NCBI GenBank assembly: GCA_003118195.1
Contig: BEXV01000037.1
Location: forward strand, 183,572-225,377
DNA from: Hemicentrotus pulcherrimus
Taxonomy: Eukaryota > Echinodermata > Echinoidea > Camarodonta > Strongylocentrotidae
DNA: 41,806 nt
Direction of reading: 5' to 3'
Within the stretch, counting starts at the first letter, position 1, and every line of letters starts with the position of its first letter. The notes under the pieces are model-generated. The model was not told where the DNA came from. It saw only the letters and a list, made by a program, of their open reading frames with translations, and did not search any database. A program made the position numbers and the translations under genes. Below are positions 1 to 11,726 of this stretch, piece by piece.

Positions 1-16
1 CCCCCCCCCCCCCCCC
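1..16. repeat. C homopolymer at the left contig edge
   Basis: Sixteen consecutive C residues open the window. The right edge also ends in a C run, so this is probably a sequencing or assembly boundary rather than a biological end. Confidence 0.9.
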
Positions 17-225
17 ATCTGCTAGCTCCTGATCCACAGATGCTTATGGATTTTGCAGAAAATAACAGGAATAAATAGATTTACATACATATCTTATAAT
101 TATAATGTGAGATAAATTACGGCAACACTTCTACAGTAAAATGTAGTAGTAATGGATAAATCATGTTAGCGGTGAAAGTTTGGTCAAAACAGCCCCTTGG
201 TAGGAAGACGTTCAGAGAAAATTCA

Positions 226-270
226 TATGTATATATATATATACAGAGAGAGAGATACAGAGAGACACAG
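226..270. repeat. AT then GA microsatellite
   Basis: An alternating AT run (about 227-242) passes directly into an AGAG/ACAG-rich run. It is a compound simple repeat. Confidence 0.85.
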
Positions 271-640
271 CCCGACAAACATACAGAAAGAGGGGGAGAG
301 CGCAATGGATATAGTTGAGCCCATGGGGGTCTTGGGGTTCCGTGATAGAGGAAATCAGGTTGAAAGTAGAGAGACTCTGGCTCATATGGAATGTGTCAAC
401 GACATTTTAATGTGAAGGTAGATGGATTAATACGCTGAAGAATTAGGATTAAGATGTGGAATAACACGACTGCAACGACTTTCACCAAAACAAAACAAAC
501 ACGATTTGAAATGTGCAAACCTGACAATCAATGCATTACAATAGGGTATTTAAATTACCCCTGACTTGAATTTGAGTTAAGTTGATGAGGTCTTTCCTAC
601 ATTATTCCTTGATTTAAAACAAAATGTATGATAATTATTG

Positions 641-659
641 ATTAATTAATTAATTAATT
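641..659. repeat. TTAA microsatellite
   Basis: Nearly five consecutive ATTA/TTAA units form a short tetranucleotide repeat in AT-rich DNA. Confidence 0.8.
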
Positions 660-947
660 GTAAAAAATTCAGTTTCACATATTATAGGCAGGTTTTAAAC
701 TCCAAACATATGCCGTTGCAGAAAATGACTGTATCTGAAAAGTGAGCAAGAACCTAATCTCCTCATTATTGTGACATCATTGGAGCACATGTAACTTTGT
801 TGAAAGTTTGTAAACATTGCCATTCCATTTTCTCTGTCTCGGTCATTAATATTTGTTTAAGATATCATTATTCTACAAAGAAAGTGATGACAAAAAGAAT
901 CTGAACCTTTAATTGAAAAGTCAAAAAGCATTATCGTAAACAGAAAA

Positions 948-985
948 TGCTAAATAAAATGGGCATAATACCATTTTATTTAGCA
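948..985. repeat. Perfect 15-bp hairpin
   Basis: The left arm 948-962 (TGCTAAATAAAATGG) is the exact reverse complement of 971-985, with an 8-nt loop at 963-970. The stem continues past a small bulge into an A-run/T-run pair. It may be the remnant of a palindromic mobile element or a structured RNA; the sequence does not decide. Confidence 0.8.
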
Positions 986-1430
986 GGTTTTTGAAAATAT
1001 AATGAAATTCTAACAATTTTCCCATATGAATGGACTAAGATATGTTGAAATGAATTGATTCTCTAGATTCAGTCTGCTTCGGAGTTCTTTAGTGAAATAA
1101 ATGTATGTCTATAATGATCATGACAGCTAGTAAATCTGTCACACGAGACCACTTTATTAGAATGACGTGATGTTTACATTAATCCATAATAAGTGTCACT
1201 AACAATTTACACTTGACCGTGAGGAAATTGTATTAAACATTTACCGGAGTTTTTTTGGTGCTATTAATTTGCCCAAACGGCAATGTTTACTGCCCAAGCC
1301 AATCGCGGCAATAACGCGTGATTTGCGTCAGACCGGAACGGTGGCAAATTTCACGCTGTCTGCCTATCTTTGCGATGTATTTTATCCCTGCATTTTAAAG
1401 AAAAAATGCTAACCCTTCTTTTATTTATCT

Positions 1431-1450
1431 TTCTCTCTCTCTCTCTCTCT
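1431..1450. repeat. CT microsatellite
   Basis: A run of about ten TC dinucleotides. No plausible exon follows it. Confidence 0.85.
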
Positions 1451-3798
1451 ATTTCGAAGGAACAGGTATGATATGAATTATGGATGTTTTGAATTGCTTA
1501 TTCATAAGTTCGGATGAATCCCTTCACATCCCATGCGAGAATAATGCTCTTCCGATTAGACAGGTGATACTTAGTCATGTTGGGGTTCAGTACAATCATT
1601 ATCAACTTTGAGTGTGTTTTGCTTTAAAAGTCGGCGTATAATTATCACAAAAGAACAGCCACGTATGAAAAACTTTTTTAAAAATTAAAATCTACTTAGG
1701 CAATCACACAATTGTTTTATTGCTACCCCTACCAGAAAAAAAGAATATTTGCAAAGTTTGAATTTAAACATTTTTACAGATTTTTTTTCTTTATAAGCTC
1801 TCAATTATTAATTCATCAAAATTTACACTGGGATGTGTTTTTATTTGATATTACTCTCTCAATTGCGGCCTTTCATGGAAACTGTTGCATTGTACAAGGA
1901 GAATATCCCCTCTGACTTGATAACATCCCAGCACGGTTAACTATAAACTTGGTTTGATTGTAATGTTGTGTGCATTGTGTGGGTCTCCCGCTACCTGACT
2001 TGCTCGATATTTTTTTCAACTTTGTGATCGGAAACGAGTTTAGCAGGACATTTTGCCTCCGTCAAAAGACCCAGACATGCAGCGTAAGGCTATACCTGAA
2101 ACCCTAATATAATCGCACATGCATCTAGATTGATCAAGTTCTTCAAAGCCTCTCTTGACCTCAAAACCCTTTCAGCATGGGATAAATATCATTATGGTTG
2201 TGGCCCTATCGATCCTTTATGCCAAGATGGACCTACCTTCAATCGATCGCTATGCAGAAGAGAATCCTCGGTTTGTCTCATTGCTATTTTGATTTCGAGG
2301 TGTCAACTACGCGAGATGGACTTCAACGCTGCCCCACGTAATTCAATAAGACGCAGAAGATACGCACCAAGGCGCATCGTAAATATGTGCCGTGTTTAAT
2401 AAACATTTGCTCGAGTTGCGAAACCTGTTCATCCAATGCCTAAACGTCAGATCCCATATATCCGTCAGGACGGATACGCAGGTTTGAAAGCAGAAGGCCA
2501 AGGAAATGTTTTTTCCCAACCAAAGGGTAGTAATTACCTGTACGCTCTGGCGCTCCCATTTTGTTATACTAAGAGATATTGTGAAACCTTCCAAGATACA
2601 TAGGTTTATGATTGAGCCCGCTGTACACAAGGCGTAGCCGATGCAGGACTGCGTCGGCTACTAGTTCGGTGTTTGGTTTGACATGTAAAAATGATTTCAG
2701 AAAAGAGTGAATAAACATTTCAAACATGAACCTAAATTAACAAGTAAATGTACCGATTTGCCCCCAACGGCTTGTTTAGCGGAGTAATAACGCGATCGAG
2801 ATGAAGCCTCGTGCGTAACGGGTATAATTAAGATTTACCTCCTTTTTATGCTGATTTTTTTAAGGAAGTTGACCTCTTTGTGTTAATGAGTTCATTGTTG
2901 AAAACACGTACGAGGGCCAATAATTGATTAAAACATATTTAATAAGGAATCAACAGTCTTTTCCTCTCACACCATCTGATGACCTTTTCGCCAGACAAAG
3001 CCAATGGACTTCCTCCAACTTTCAAGTGCATAATCAGCAAGGCACTTCAATTTTGACCAAGGATTAATCAATAGTTCACCAAGTATCCTGTTTAATCGAT
3101 ATATGATGTAATGCGGTGGAAAAACACATACAATTGCCCTAAAGACTGGCAACAGACGTTCTAAGGAGATATAGATTGCTTTATAGTTATAGTGGTATTC
3201 ACACAAATGAATAAATCGATAAGCATTAATTTAAAAAACAAAGCCAAAATTATTTCTATGATAATACACATTCACGTCCTTCCCTCTCGATTTGTTTTGC
3301 TTCTTAGAACAATAACGAAACATAATCCCTTTGAAATCCTATCAGTGAATGTTGGTCTTCCAAACGTATCAATGCCTAATGCAAGATCATAATCTCTCCT
3401 GATCTTGGCTGTGGTTGCGGTGTATCCTTCGCCATGTCGAGAATGACAAGGAATAAAGCAGTATAACATTTTAGAAAAAGTTAAGCATTTTATATTTGGC
3501 AATTGTCCCACTGTGAATGAAAGCACTTTCTTCCTATTTGTAACGACCTTTTGTAATATATCACTACTTGTGGCTAGATCACATATACTTTGAGTAGGGG
3601 AAGCACCCAGATCTTCCCCAATAAGCACCTTTGCAGGTCGGCGTTAAAATCAATTTTACTGCAAAGCCAATACTTGAAAAAGATTTATTGTGGTCAAATT
3701 CAAGCTCTTCATTACCACTGAGATCTTATATCGTGATCTTCAATCTAGATTTGGAACAAATTCTCCCACCCACACTCCCGCACCTACATAACTCTGAC

Positions 3799-3836
3799 AC
3801 ACACACGCACGCATACCGCGCACGCACATGCATACT
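3799..3836. repeat. Degenerate CA/CG microsatellite
   Basis: ACACACACGCACGCA-type alternation with substitutions, typical of an ageing CA repeat. Confidence 0.75.
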
Positions 3837-5573
3837 CACTCAAAACATTGATGGTTTTACCCGAGAGGTATAAACCTTTGCCATAAGCGGGATGACCACC
3901 GGAGGTCTCAGCGAGTAATATAGTCAGTAGGCGATAGTTGGGTTTAATCGGACAGAAGGGTAAATTCTACTCCAAGGAGCACATGTCGACCCATGCTCGC
4001 GAATGGGCGTTATAACGCACCATGCACGGTTTAGCATCAATCAACCAAAGAGCGACATGGAACAACCGACCTGTCGAACCCACTGCCCTACTTCTAAAAC
4101 ATAGCACACAGAAGTAAATGGGATGTATATGTGTGAACACGCAACAGCATATATTCTACACATTGCAAATTGCGCCAATCTAACAGCGAATATCACAAAT
4201 AGCGATCTCAGTAAGATGTGAAGCTGTGGAAACAGGCTCCCGTCTGTTGTTCTTGAAAAGATTGTCAATTTTCAACCGAAGGCACTTGAACTCGGCATAA
4301 ATCTTAATTTGTACTTGTACCCCTCTCTTTCAAACTCACTTATATTGTATTTGAATGAAACAAAGCGATGCAAATGGTTTTTGACAGCTGATATAACTTG
4401 AGTCTACAAATATGTCCCGTTTCCTCACTTTTCCCGAGAATCGAAGTAATTGGATTTTTACCCTGGTTAGATTGGATGCTATTACATAAAAGTCCAAACC
4501 AGCAGCAGGTACCCTCCTTGAATCAGATGGAGTTCATTGATATTATATAATCTTAGCACTTCTTTTTTTTCTCTTGCATTCGTCCTGCAAGGAAGAAATC
4601 ATCAAAATTTACAGGATTTTGTTTTGAATATAAATAATCATTTAACTGCACGAAAAGTGCCTATATGATGTTTGCTATGCAGTGTTCTGATAACAGTACA
4701 CGCCGAATGTGAATTATTTATATACTTTCTTTACTTTTGTTTGAAAATGCAAGGTCTTTAAAGACAAATCTTAAATCAATAAAAATGTTACATCCTTTCT
4801 ACACCTAGTGATAACCCAGCAACATCATAACCAGATTTAATTGATAATATACCATTATCTTTAGAGATTATGCAAATTAAATTCCCGTGAGGCTTGGGGA
4901 CTCCCCAATATTATGGATGACAGGCAGTCTTCTTTAAGCCATGTAAAATTGAAAATTGTCCTATATTCTGCATAATATTCATTAGCTCAATATTATTTTA
5001 ATTCATTATCAGTATTAGAATGTGAAATATCACGCAAAGGAGAAAGACGAGGATGATAAGAGGTGGCTGGTTTTATTTGAGGCAACACAGAGTGGTGGAG
5101 GGATCCATGCATAATCAATTAGAATACAAATGGAAATTAGTTTTTCTGGCCGCAAAAAATTGCCTCACACTTGATCTGCGGCTAGGCTGCATATTGTCAT
5201 GACCTAATGCTACTGATACACTGGAAGCATTCTGACGACCCCAATAATCGAATTCAAGGTCTTGGACAATTGCATTCATTTTATATTAGCATTATCAGAG
5301 CAAATTCGTGTCACTTTATTGATGATGATTATGATGGGCCGCCACTGGCATTGTCTTTGAGCAAATATAACATGTATTCACAAATTTATGGTATTATGCT
5401 AGACTTGAATTGACTGTTAGTAGAAATAAATAAATGGAATGCCGAACAAACAAAACAAATATTTTAGGGTGAAATCTTCAAAAGTTGTGTCCAGAACTAT
5501 AAATGTGCATACCTAATTGAAAAAATGAGGATTCTTTTGTTTTTTACCCAAACTTGTACAAAGTATTTGCTTA

Positions 5574-6505
5574 TGGCCCAATCACACCTTGACGATTTAG
5601 CCAGCGTATGCCGACGTATCAAATTACTCTAAAACGCTGGCATACGCTGAATTAGCAATGTTTTTTTTTTTTCTATTTTGGGCGTATACATAGCGTATTC
5701 ATAACGAGTTGGACGTATACACCGGCGTATACAGAACGTTATACAATATAGAAAGTTTCGATAATTCATTTGAACCCCATTTTGATATAACAATTCCCCT
5801 ACACTATACGCCATTATACGGTATCTGTAAGTTAGAAGCACGTTCAGTAAGTACTGTGGTCGTCAGGAACACGTCAAATACGTCTTCATATACGACAATA
5901 CGGACTTTTAGATTCGCACAAAGACAATGGGGTTTGCTACGATAAACGTCCTTAATGCACTGCCTAGAATGGACGTTGCACGTATCAGTCCACGCAAATC
6001 TAAAAGTCCCTAATATGCGTTGAGGGATAACTTCGACATAAGTTCAAAGCACGTTACTCATACGTTGGAAATTAGTTTTGGGTACGCTAGACATGATCTC
6101 GACATATGTGGACTTATGAGGTACTCTAAGTAACATGTGTGGACGTGTGTCAACAATCGCAAAACTTACCTACAACTTATGGCACGTATGGGACTTATGA
6201 GCCGTATACTGCATATGTCGAAAGTGTTGTGCATGCATAACATTTTTTACGACATTGCCGTACACCAACGTGCTCCAGCGTGCTCTTCACTTATACAAAA
6301 CTTATCCATAACTTATTCGACGTACGCCAACGTATTCGCCAAAATTGTCATACGTCGGCATACGCTGGCAAAATCGTCAAATTGTGACAGGGCATATACG
6401 TTTCAAATGCATTGGAAACGTATTCGCCAAAATTGTCATACGTCGGCATACGCTGGCAAAATCGTCAAATTGTGACAGGGCATATACGTTTCAAATGCAT
6501 TGGAA
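5574..6505. mobile_element. Foldback-type non-autonomous DNA element
   Basis: The left end (TGGCCCAATCACACC..., from 5574) matches the reverse complement of the right end over about 45 bp. Both share the cores TTGACGATTT and GCCAGCGTATGCCGACGTAT. The interior is full of short CGTATAC/ACGTATG-type sub-repeats in both orientations, as in foldback elements. A TA dinucleotide borders the left end (5572-5573), and TATA follows the right-end motif, so a TA target duplication is possible. The right end is present twice because of an exact 88-bp duplication, so the original boundary may be near 6395 or near 6483. No transposase frame is present. The open frames across 6137-6533 are by-products of the sub-repeats. 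The superfamily is not assigned. Confidence 0.7.
6330..6505. repeat. Exact two-copy tandem duplication, 88-bp unit
   Basis: Bases 6330-6417 and 6418-6505 are identical, each starting ACGTATTCGCC and ending CATTGGAA. Each copy contains a complete right terminal repeat of the foldback element. The identity of the copies implies a recent duplication or an assembly artefact. Confidence 0.92.
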
Positions 6506-8579
6506 TGAACACCTTGTTAAATTTCATTATTAGGTGATGAGATTTATTTGGAAACGGGACAGCTGGTGGCGTGCAAACTATTCAATCAAAAGATGCTTGA
6601 TCGTTTGTGCAATCGACAACCAAACAAAACTGCTTGCTTTATCTAAACAGCTGTCACCCAGATACCAAATCTGACAATAACAATTAGGCATTGAATAGTG
6701 GTATTGTGTTACTCTGTTCCCAATGGCGCTTCGTCCCTTAATCGTGTTTTAATGTGTTCCCATATCACCCAACACAATTTCTTGTCACGTATTCTCTTAA
6801 GCTACTGGTTTTGTTTTAGCTTATAACGACAAAAGCAGTTAACGACGACGCATTGCGGAGCAGAAATCATGTCATGTCAGACCCCTTCAGGTAGGAGAAA
6901 AGGGCAATAAGGCCAGAAAAAGGACTCAGCATAAAATTCTTCACTTCTTCGATTGTCTTTGAATGAATTTCCTTTTAAGACTTAGATAATCATCAATGTT
7001 TATGAGGCTGATGTTGGAGAATATTTGACGATTTATATTAGGAACGTGAATGCAATGATTGACCGGTTATTATTACATCGACCCCTTCCAACACCAATCC
7101 TAAATGCAAATTATGTTTCGGGAACCAATGAAAANGGGGGGGTAAGCTGGAGAAGCAATTTTAGATTATCTATTTGAAACAGAATCATCGTCATTTTTAG
7201 AATTCTATAAACGCATATATGAAGTTAGACTACTTCAATGAGATTTGTATCAATAATATCACAATTCACTACAAAATACAAGTGCAAATGTAGATGAACA
7301 TAGCATGGTAACCAGTATAGATGCGAGCGGTTATGATGCGCCATAAGTGGAAAGCTCATGTTTTTAACGTTTATTTCAATTTTTCATTGGTTGATATCAT
7401 CTTCAAAAGGCACTTTTTTAGCATTAATGAATGTTTACCTGAATTAAGTCTGTGGTATTTAATGACCTTTTCGTATCTTTCGTTACGGATAAAGACTTAA
7501 GTCCGCTTTACGCAAGGCGTCATCTTTTTCACTTTCTGTATGCTGTTACTCTCACTTGGTGCGTCAAAGTCTTGCCATACCATCAGCAAATGACGCAACG
7601 GGTGCAACATGCAAAACAGATACTTTCAAACTTGACGTTTTAGCGCTGCGCAAGGTTTTTTTATTATATCAACAAAGGGGGGTATAAATAAGATATTAGA
7701 GTGTAGGGGTAAGGGGAAAGAATATTACATTCTTCTTGTCACGTACCTACTTATTAATTGTCACTCTTGTATCCACCACCATTCATCCGAGGCAAAATTC
7801 GGTCTGGAGAGGGAGGTAGGTAGTACAGGTACAATCAGTTGTGACGTAAAGCAATTCATCTCACCGCCTGTCACGAGGTAGTGTTATGTTACTCAGTCTA
7901 CATTCTCGGGTGTCAAATCTTGCCCTCCCCATCAAATTAATTGCCTCATGTTTATAAAAACATTTAACCCAGTGTTAATTAAAGAAGGCATCAAGGTCTT
8001 CACACTGTGTATTCCTATAAAAAGAAGGGTGATGCATTCACGTCTACAGGGCATATGATCTACTACTCTCTTATAATATGAACAAATATTGTCTAATCTG
8101 TCCCCGGAGAGTTGAGATTTAATATCAGTGTTTTTCACCACGACATACCCTTCACAAAAACCGATGTCACGAACGTTAAATATTGAACCTCCTCTCACCT
8201 TGCAATCGATTCGATGCATGGTGGAAGATGAAGAGGAAACGCTACGCAGGTACCCCACTCCTTGGAATTCCCTTCTTGAATTTCAGGAAAAGAAAATATG
8301 CCCAGGTACTCAAATAAACAATCGGAAAAACAATCAGTCTAGACGCGAAAGAAGATTTTAAAATCGTATAGACCTGAAAGAAAAGTAAATGAACACTCTA
8401 TATTTGAAAAGGCATTTGAATTTGCTTGAAAACGTACTTGTTGCTGTGTACCTATATTCATTTAACAAAAATTGTGACTTTCTATTAAAAAAAAAGGTGA
8501 CATACAGATGAATTTTCATACTCAAAGCAAAACTTATCCGACAGCGATATCTTTACGCGTTTGTCTGGTTTATTGTCCA
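6506..8579. other. Non-coding stretch with a one-base gap
   Basis: I see no gene, recognisable element or strong structure here. The only special feature is an N at 7135 directly before a seven-G run (7136-7142), probably an unresolved homopolymer. Confidence 0.6.
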
Positions 8580-8782
8580 CTCGCCGACGAAGTCGGAGGG
8601 GATATAGTAACGCTGCCGTCCGTCCATCCTTCCGTGCTTCCGTACGTCCGTCCGTCCGTCAGTAACAAATTTGGTTTCCTATCGATAACTTCAGTGCTGC
8701 CAATGGATTTCAATGAAATATGATATAAAGGTACATGATATCAAAATACAGGCTAAGTTCGATTTTGGAGTACGTATGTCAA

Positions 8783-8795
8783 AGGTCACAGGTCA
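8783..8795 (+). promoter_or_regulatory. DR1-like nuclear receptor half-site pair, unit 1
   Basis: AGGTCA, one base, AGGTCA is a perfect direct repeat with 1-bp spacing. RXR, HNF4 and COUP-TF type nuclear receptors bind this arrangement. It lies inside the tandem repeat unit, so it may be incidental; no function is shown. Confidence 0.3.
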
Positions 8796-8933
8796 TAGTT
8801 CATTAAATATGCGAACAAAATACACACCTGGTTTCCGATCGATAACTTTAGTAATGTTTGACGGATTTTAACGAAATTTGATATGAAGGTACACGGTATC
8901 AAAACACAGCCTTAATTCAATTTCCCAGTATGT

Positions 8934-8946
8934 AGGTCAAAGGTCA
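8934..8946 (+). promoter_or_regulatory. DR1-like half-site pair, unit 2
   Basis: A perfect AGGTCA-A-AGGTCA at the corresponding place in the second tandem unit, 151 bp after the first. Confidence 0.3.
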
Positions 8947-9071
8947 TAGCTCATTAAATATGCGAATCTGGTTTCCGATCCATAACTTAAGTATTGTTTT
9001 ACGGATTTTAATTAAATTATATGAAGGTTCATGGTATCAAAACACAGCCTAAGTCCAATTTTGGAGTATGT

Positions 9072-9084
9072 AGGTCAAAGGTCG
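9072..9084 (+). promoter_or_regulatory. DR1-like half-site pair, unit 3
   Basis: AGGTCA-A-AGGTCG in the third unit; the final base departs from the consensus. It lies 138 bp after the second pair. Confidence 0.25.
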
Positions 9085-9216
9085 TAGCTCGTTAAATATG
9101 TTAATCTGGTTTCCATTCGATAACTTGAGTAATGTTTGACGAATTGTAATGAAATTTTATATGAAGGCAAATGGATCAAAATACATGTACAGCCTAAGTT
9201 CGATTTCTGAGTTTTT

Positions 9217-9236
9217 AGGTCAAAGGTGAAAGGTCA
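9217..9236 (+). promoter_or_regulatory. Three half-sites in DR1 spacing, unit 4
   Basis: AGGTCA-A-AGGTGA-A-AGGTCA gives three half-sites in a row, the middle one with a mismatch. It lies 145 bp after the third pair. Confidence 0.25.
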
Positions 9237-10876
9237 TAGCTCATTGAAATATGCAAAAACACCTAATTATGTGAAAATGTGGCTAACTTCCTTGCTCAGA
9301 AATATAATAGTATAGTCAAATGGAGGTAACTTGTTCTGACGATATAGGCCAATTGTGCCATGAGAGGGGATGATACGCTTTGCGTTGACGTGTTTGTATT
9401 TGATTTCGTCTTGTTACTGTTTAAACTCCACGAATTATCCCAAAAATAAAAAAAATAAAAACGAACCCTGATGACCTTGCCTTTTACGTCACGTCCTCAA
9501 TTATATGCAGTAAGTAGCTTCTGATCAGCATGTCATTTATCCTTCAAATAATTGCTGCACGCATTAAAATATAAATATGCATCAAATACCCGCACACGTG
9601 CAATATTCATTACCTATGAACGACAACAACATTGGTGGAGTTTAATTGATGCCATGTGTTAGGTTCGTTTCGATCATTTCATTTCAATGCTGGAACATTT
9701 TCCAGTTCTAAATACGGTGGTTAGATGCTTCATGACAAAGTAAAGCGTTTCAATGTGTTGTTAGAGAACAACAATTGAAAGCGATTCCTGAAGCGTACCC
9801 CAGTGACCTAATTCATAACAGAAACAGTACAGCTAACCAGGCTCTTTCGTGTAAAGGTTGCTTTAATATGTAAAATAATTAGACGAGTCTAGTGGCAATA
9901 GGTTGAAAAGGATTTGAAAATATTACTACAGTTTTCTCAATTAACTGCAAAAATTTCCGCCCGATAAATATGAGTCGTCATTTTTGTAATTACATTTACA
10001 AAAAGCTTACTCGGATGTGCCCTTCAAAACATATTTGAATGCCTACATTCTTTTCCCTCCGATCTCCTCTCATTATCCAGTCCATACTGCCAAATTTCAT
10101 GATAATCGTGTCTAATGCCTTCCTAAACAAGATCATCTAGGCAGTTCTTTTGGTGCCTCGCCGCGTGGAAATGAAATCAGAAATTATTATTATTGTGCCA
10201 AATTGAGAGTTTATCCAAACAGGCGGAAAGGCCTCGTCGCCATTTGCTATCACTTCGATTTCTGCGAATGTCGTCGCGTGTAGAATGCGTTAGATTCTTC
10301 CAATCTCGAGTCTCGCGGGCTGAAATATGAGTAAAGAAAAAATATATTTCGACAAATCAGAGTCTGTTGATTCAGGGCATCATTCACCAATACACTATTA
10401 TCTGTGGGGTTAAGGCGTACAGTTGGACCTTGTGCGCCACACATGGAGACGGCGTAGAGACATTTGTGGAGAAAACAGCGGAAAAGAAATCCGTTTTTCA
10501 GAGTCTTGGCGGTAGGGTTTATTTATTGGTTGCATGGGTATGCACTTTTCATGGCTAGGAGATTTGTCAAGGTGACTTGTCTCCGACAAGGAATTCCCGG
10601 GAGATTAGGAAGTATGGCTCAACCCCAACAGATTGTTATTACAGTAGATATATGGTTAGCGTGATACATGCAAGGCCATGCATCAAGAATGGCTAACGTT
10701 TGTCAGACGGAATATTAGTAATTTCTTGTGACGTCATTACTTAATCAAACGCGAAAGATTCATTCAATTCCACACTTATTTGCCTTTTTTCAAACGAAAC
10801 TGAAATTCCGTACACCAAATTATGATTTCTTGAAGTATTCTTGGAGTTTTATATTAACTTATAATTACATCATTAT

Positions 10877-10973
10877 GATTTTAGATTCGTTTGAAATTAA
10901 TAACACTAGTAATGCACATCAATAAAATGTATTGGTGTGCACTGTTGTATTATTAATTTAAAAATCTAAAATC
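10877..10973. repeat. Long imperfect palindrome, 97 bp
   Basis: The left arm starts GATTTTAGATT and the right arm ends AATCTAAAATC. The arms pair over about 45 bases with few mismatches, and the best-paired part flanks the loop (GCACATCAATA against TATTGGTGTGC). The loop is about five bases (AAATG). As RNA this would be a single hairpin of microRNA-precursor size. It could equally be a small palindromic MITE; the two cannot be separated from one copy. Confidence 0.75.
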
Positions 10974-11711
10974 ATTTGATCATAAAGAATTGAAAATACT
11001 GCGGACACGATCGAAATAGAGAATTTGTTAATCACTGATGTCAATTCTAAAAATCAATTGTTAACGGTTAGCATTTCACGACAGCAATGTCCATAAAAAA
11101 GGAACAAAGAATACAATTTTGATGCGAAGAAAAAAAACTGCAACAGATGAATCAACATAAATAAGCTATATTCTTATGTAATGACATTGAGACTTGTCAA
11201 ACCCAATAACGGAGAATGGAACACACTCGTCAAAAAGTGCAGACTGATTGACTCTCCAAATCATTGAATCAAGATTAAGAAAATGAACAAGCTACAAGTA
11301 CATGGTATTCATTCTCCTCTTCCAATTGATTAGAGGAAGGACTCTGGCGTATGCCATGACCAATATTGACATTCTATCCCGCTTGTGCCGGGTGATATTT
11401 ATCCAAAGAATCTTGTATGATGACCCCGGACACCAGTGCGCTGGATCGATTGCGAGATGTAGCCGATACCCTGGTTAAATATTGGGTTTTCGCTTAGAAC
11501 TACCATTGCTTAAGGTATCATCAATATAGCTGATTTCATGGCTCCTATATTACAGATAACACTTCATATGCGCTCTCCAAGTTCGTTACGACTTCAAGGC
11601 TTTAATTAACTAATCTTTCACCTTGGCGAGAATGTATCACTCATACAACATACTTCCTTTTTTATGTCTCGAATATTTTTCCAAACTGACTTTAATTATA
11701 GCTATTCAAAT

Positions 11712-11726
11712 GGGGGGGGGGGGGGN
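11712..11726. repeat. Fourteen-G run ending in N
   Basis: Homopolymer G at 11712-11725 followed by one undetermined base, probably a sequencing stop or collapsed length. Confidence 0.9.

Larger units (their letters stand above)
17..5573. other. Non-coding stretch, upstream intron or 5' flank
   Basis: No exon is recognisable here on either strand; the open frames are short, low in complexity and resemble no family I know. The stretch holds microsatellites (226-270, 641-659, 1431-1450, 3799-3836) and a perfect hairpin (948-985). Two CpG-richer patches, about 1270-1380 and 2755-2830, stand out from the AT-rich background and could be conserved regulatory DNA, but nothing in the sequence proves it. 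The upstream exons of the receptor gene, encoding the signal peptide and first part of the binding domain, were looked for and not found. Confidence 0.6.
8672..9255. repeat. Four diverged tandem units of about 138-157 bp
   Basis: Units start with TGGTTTCC at 8672, 8829, 8969 and 9107. Each then has a (C/A)GATAACTT-like block, GG(A/T)TTTAA(T/C)GAAAT, TATGAAGGT, ATCAAAA(C/T)ACAG, and a GGTCAAAGGTCATAGCTCATTAAATATG-like end read in pieces. The copies clearly match but carry many substitutions and small indels, so the array is old. Confidence 0.9.
8580..9390. mobile_element. Repeat element with CCGTCCGTCC leader and tandem core
   Basis: The segment opens with a short palindrome (CCGAC, three bases, GTCGG; 8584-8596) and GAGGGGATATAG. 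A leader of CCGT/CCGTCCGTC repeats (about 8615-8660) follows, then four diverged tandem units. It ends near GAGGGGATGATACGC (from 9363), which echoes the GAGGGGAT of the start. This layout is familiar from a repeat class widespread in marine invertebrates, probably a non-autonomous DNA element. The name and exact ends are inference. There is no coding capacity. Confidence 0.6.

Noticed and set aside
6137..6533. Overlapping open frames with an internal protein repeat
   Set aside because: They arise from the foldback element's sub-repeats and the 88-bp duplication; no start context, domain or splice structure supports a gene.
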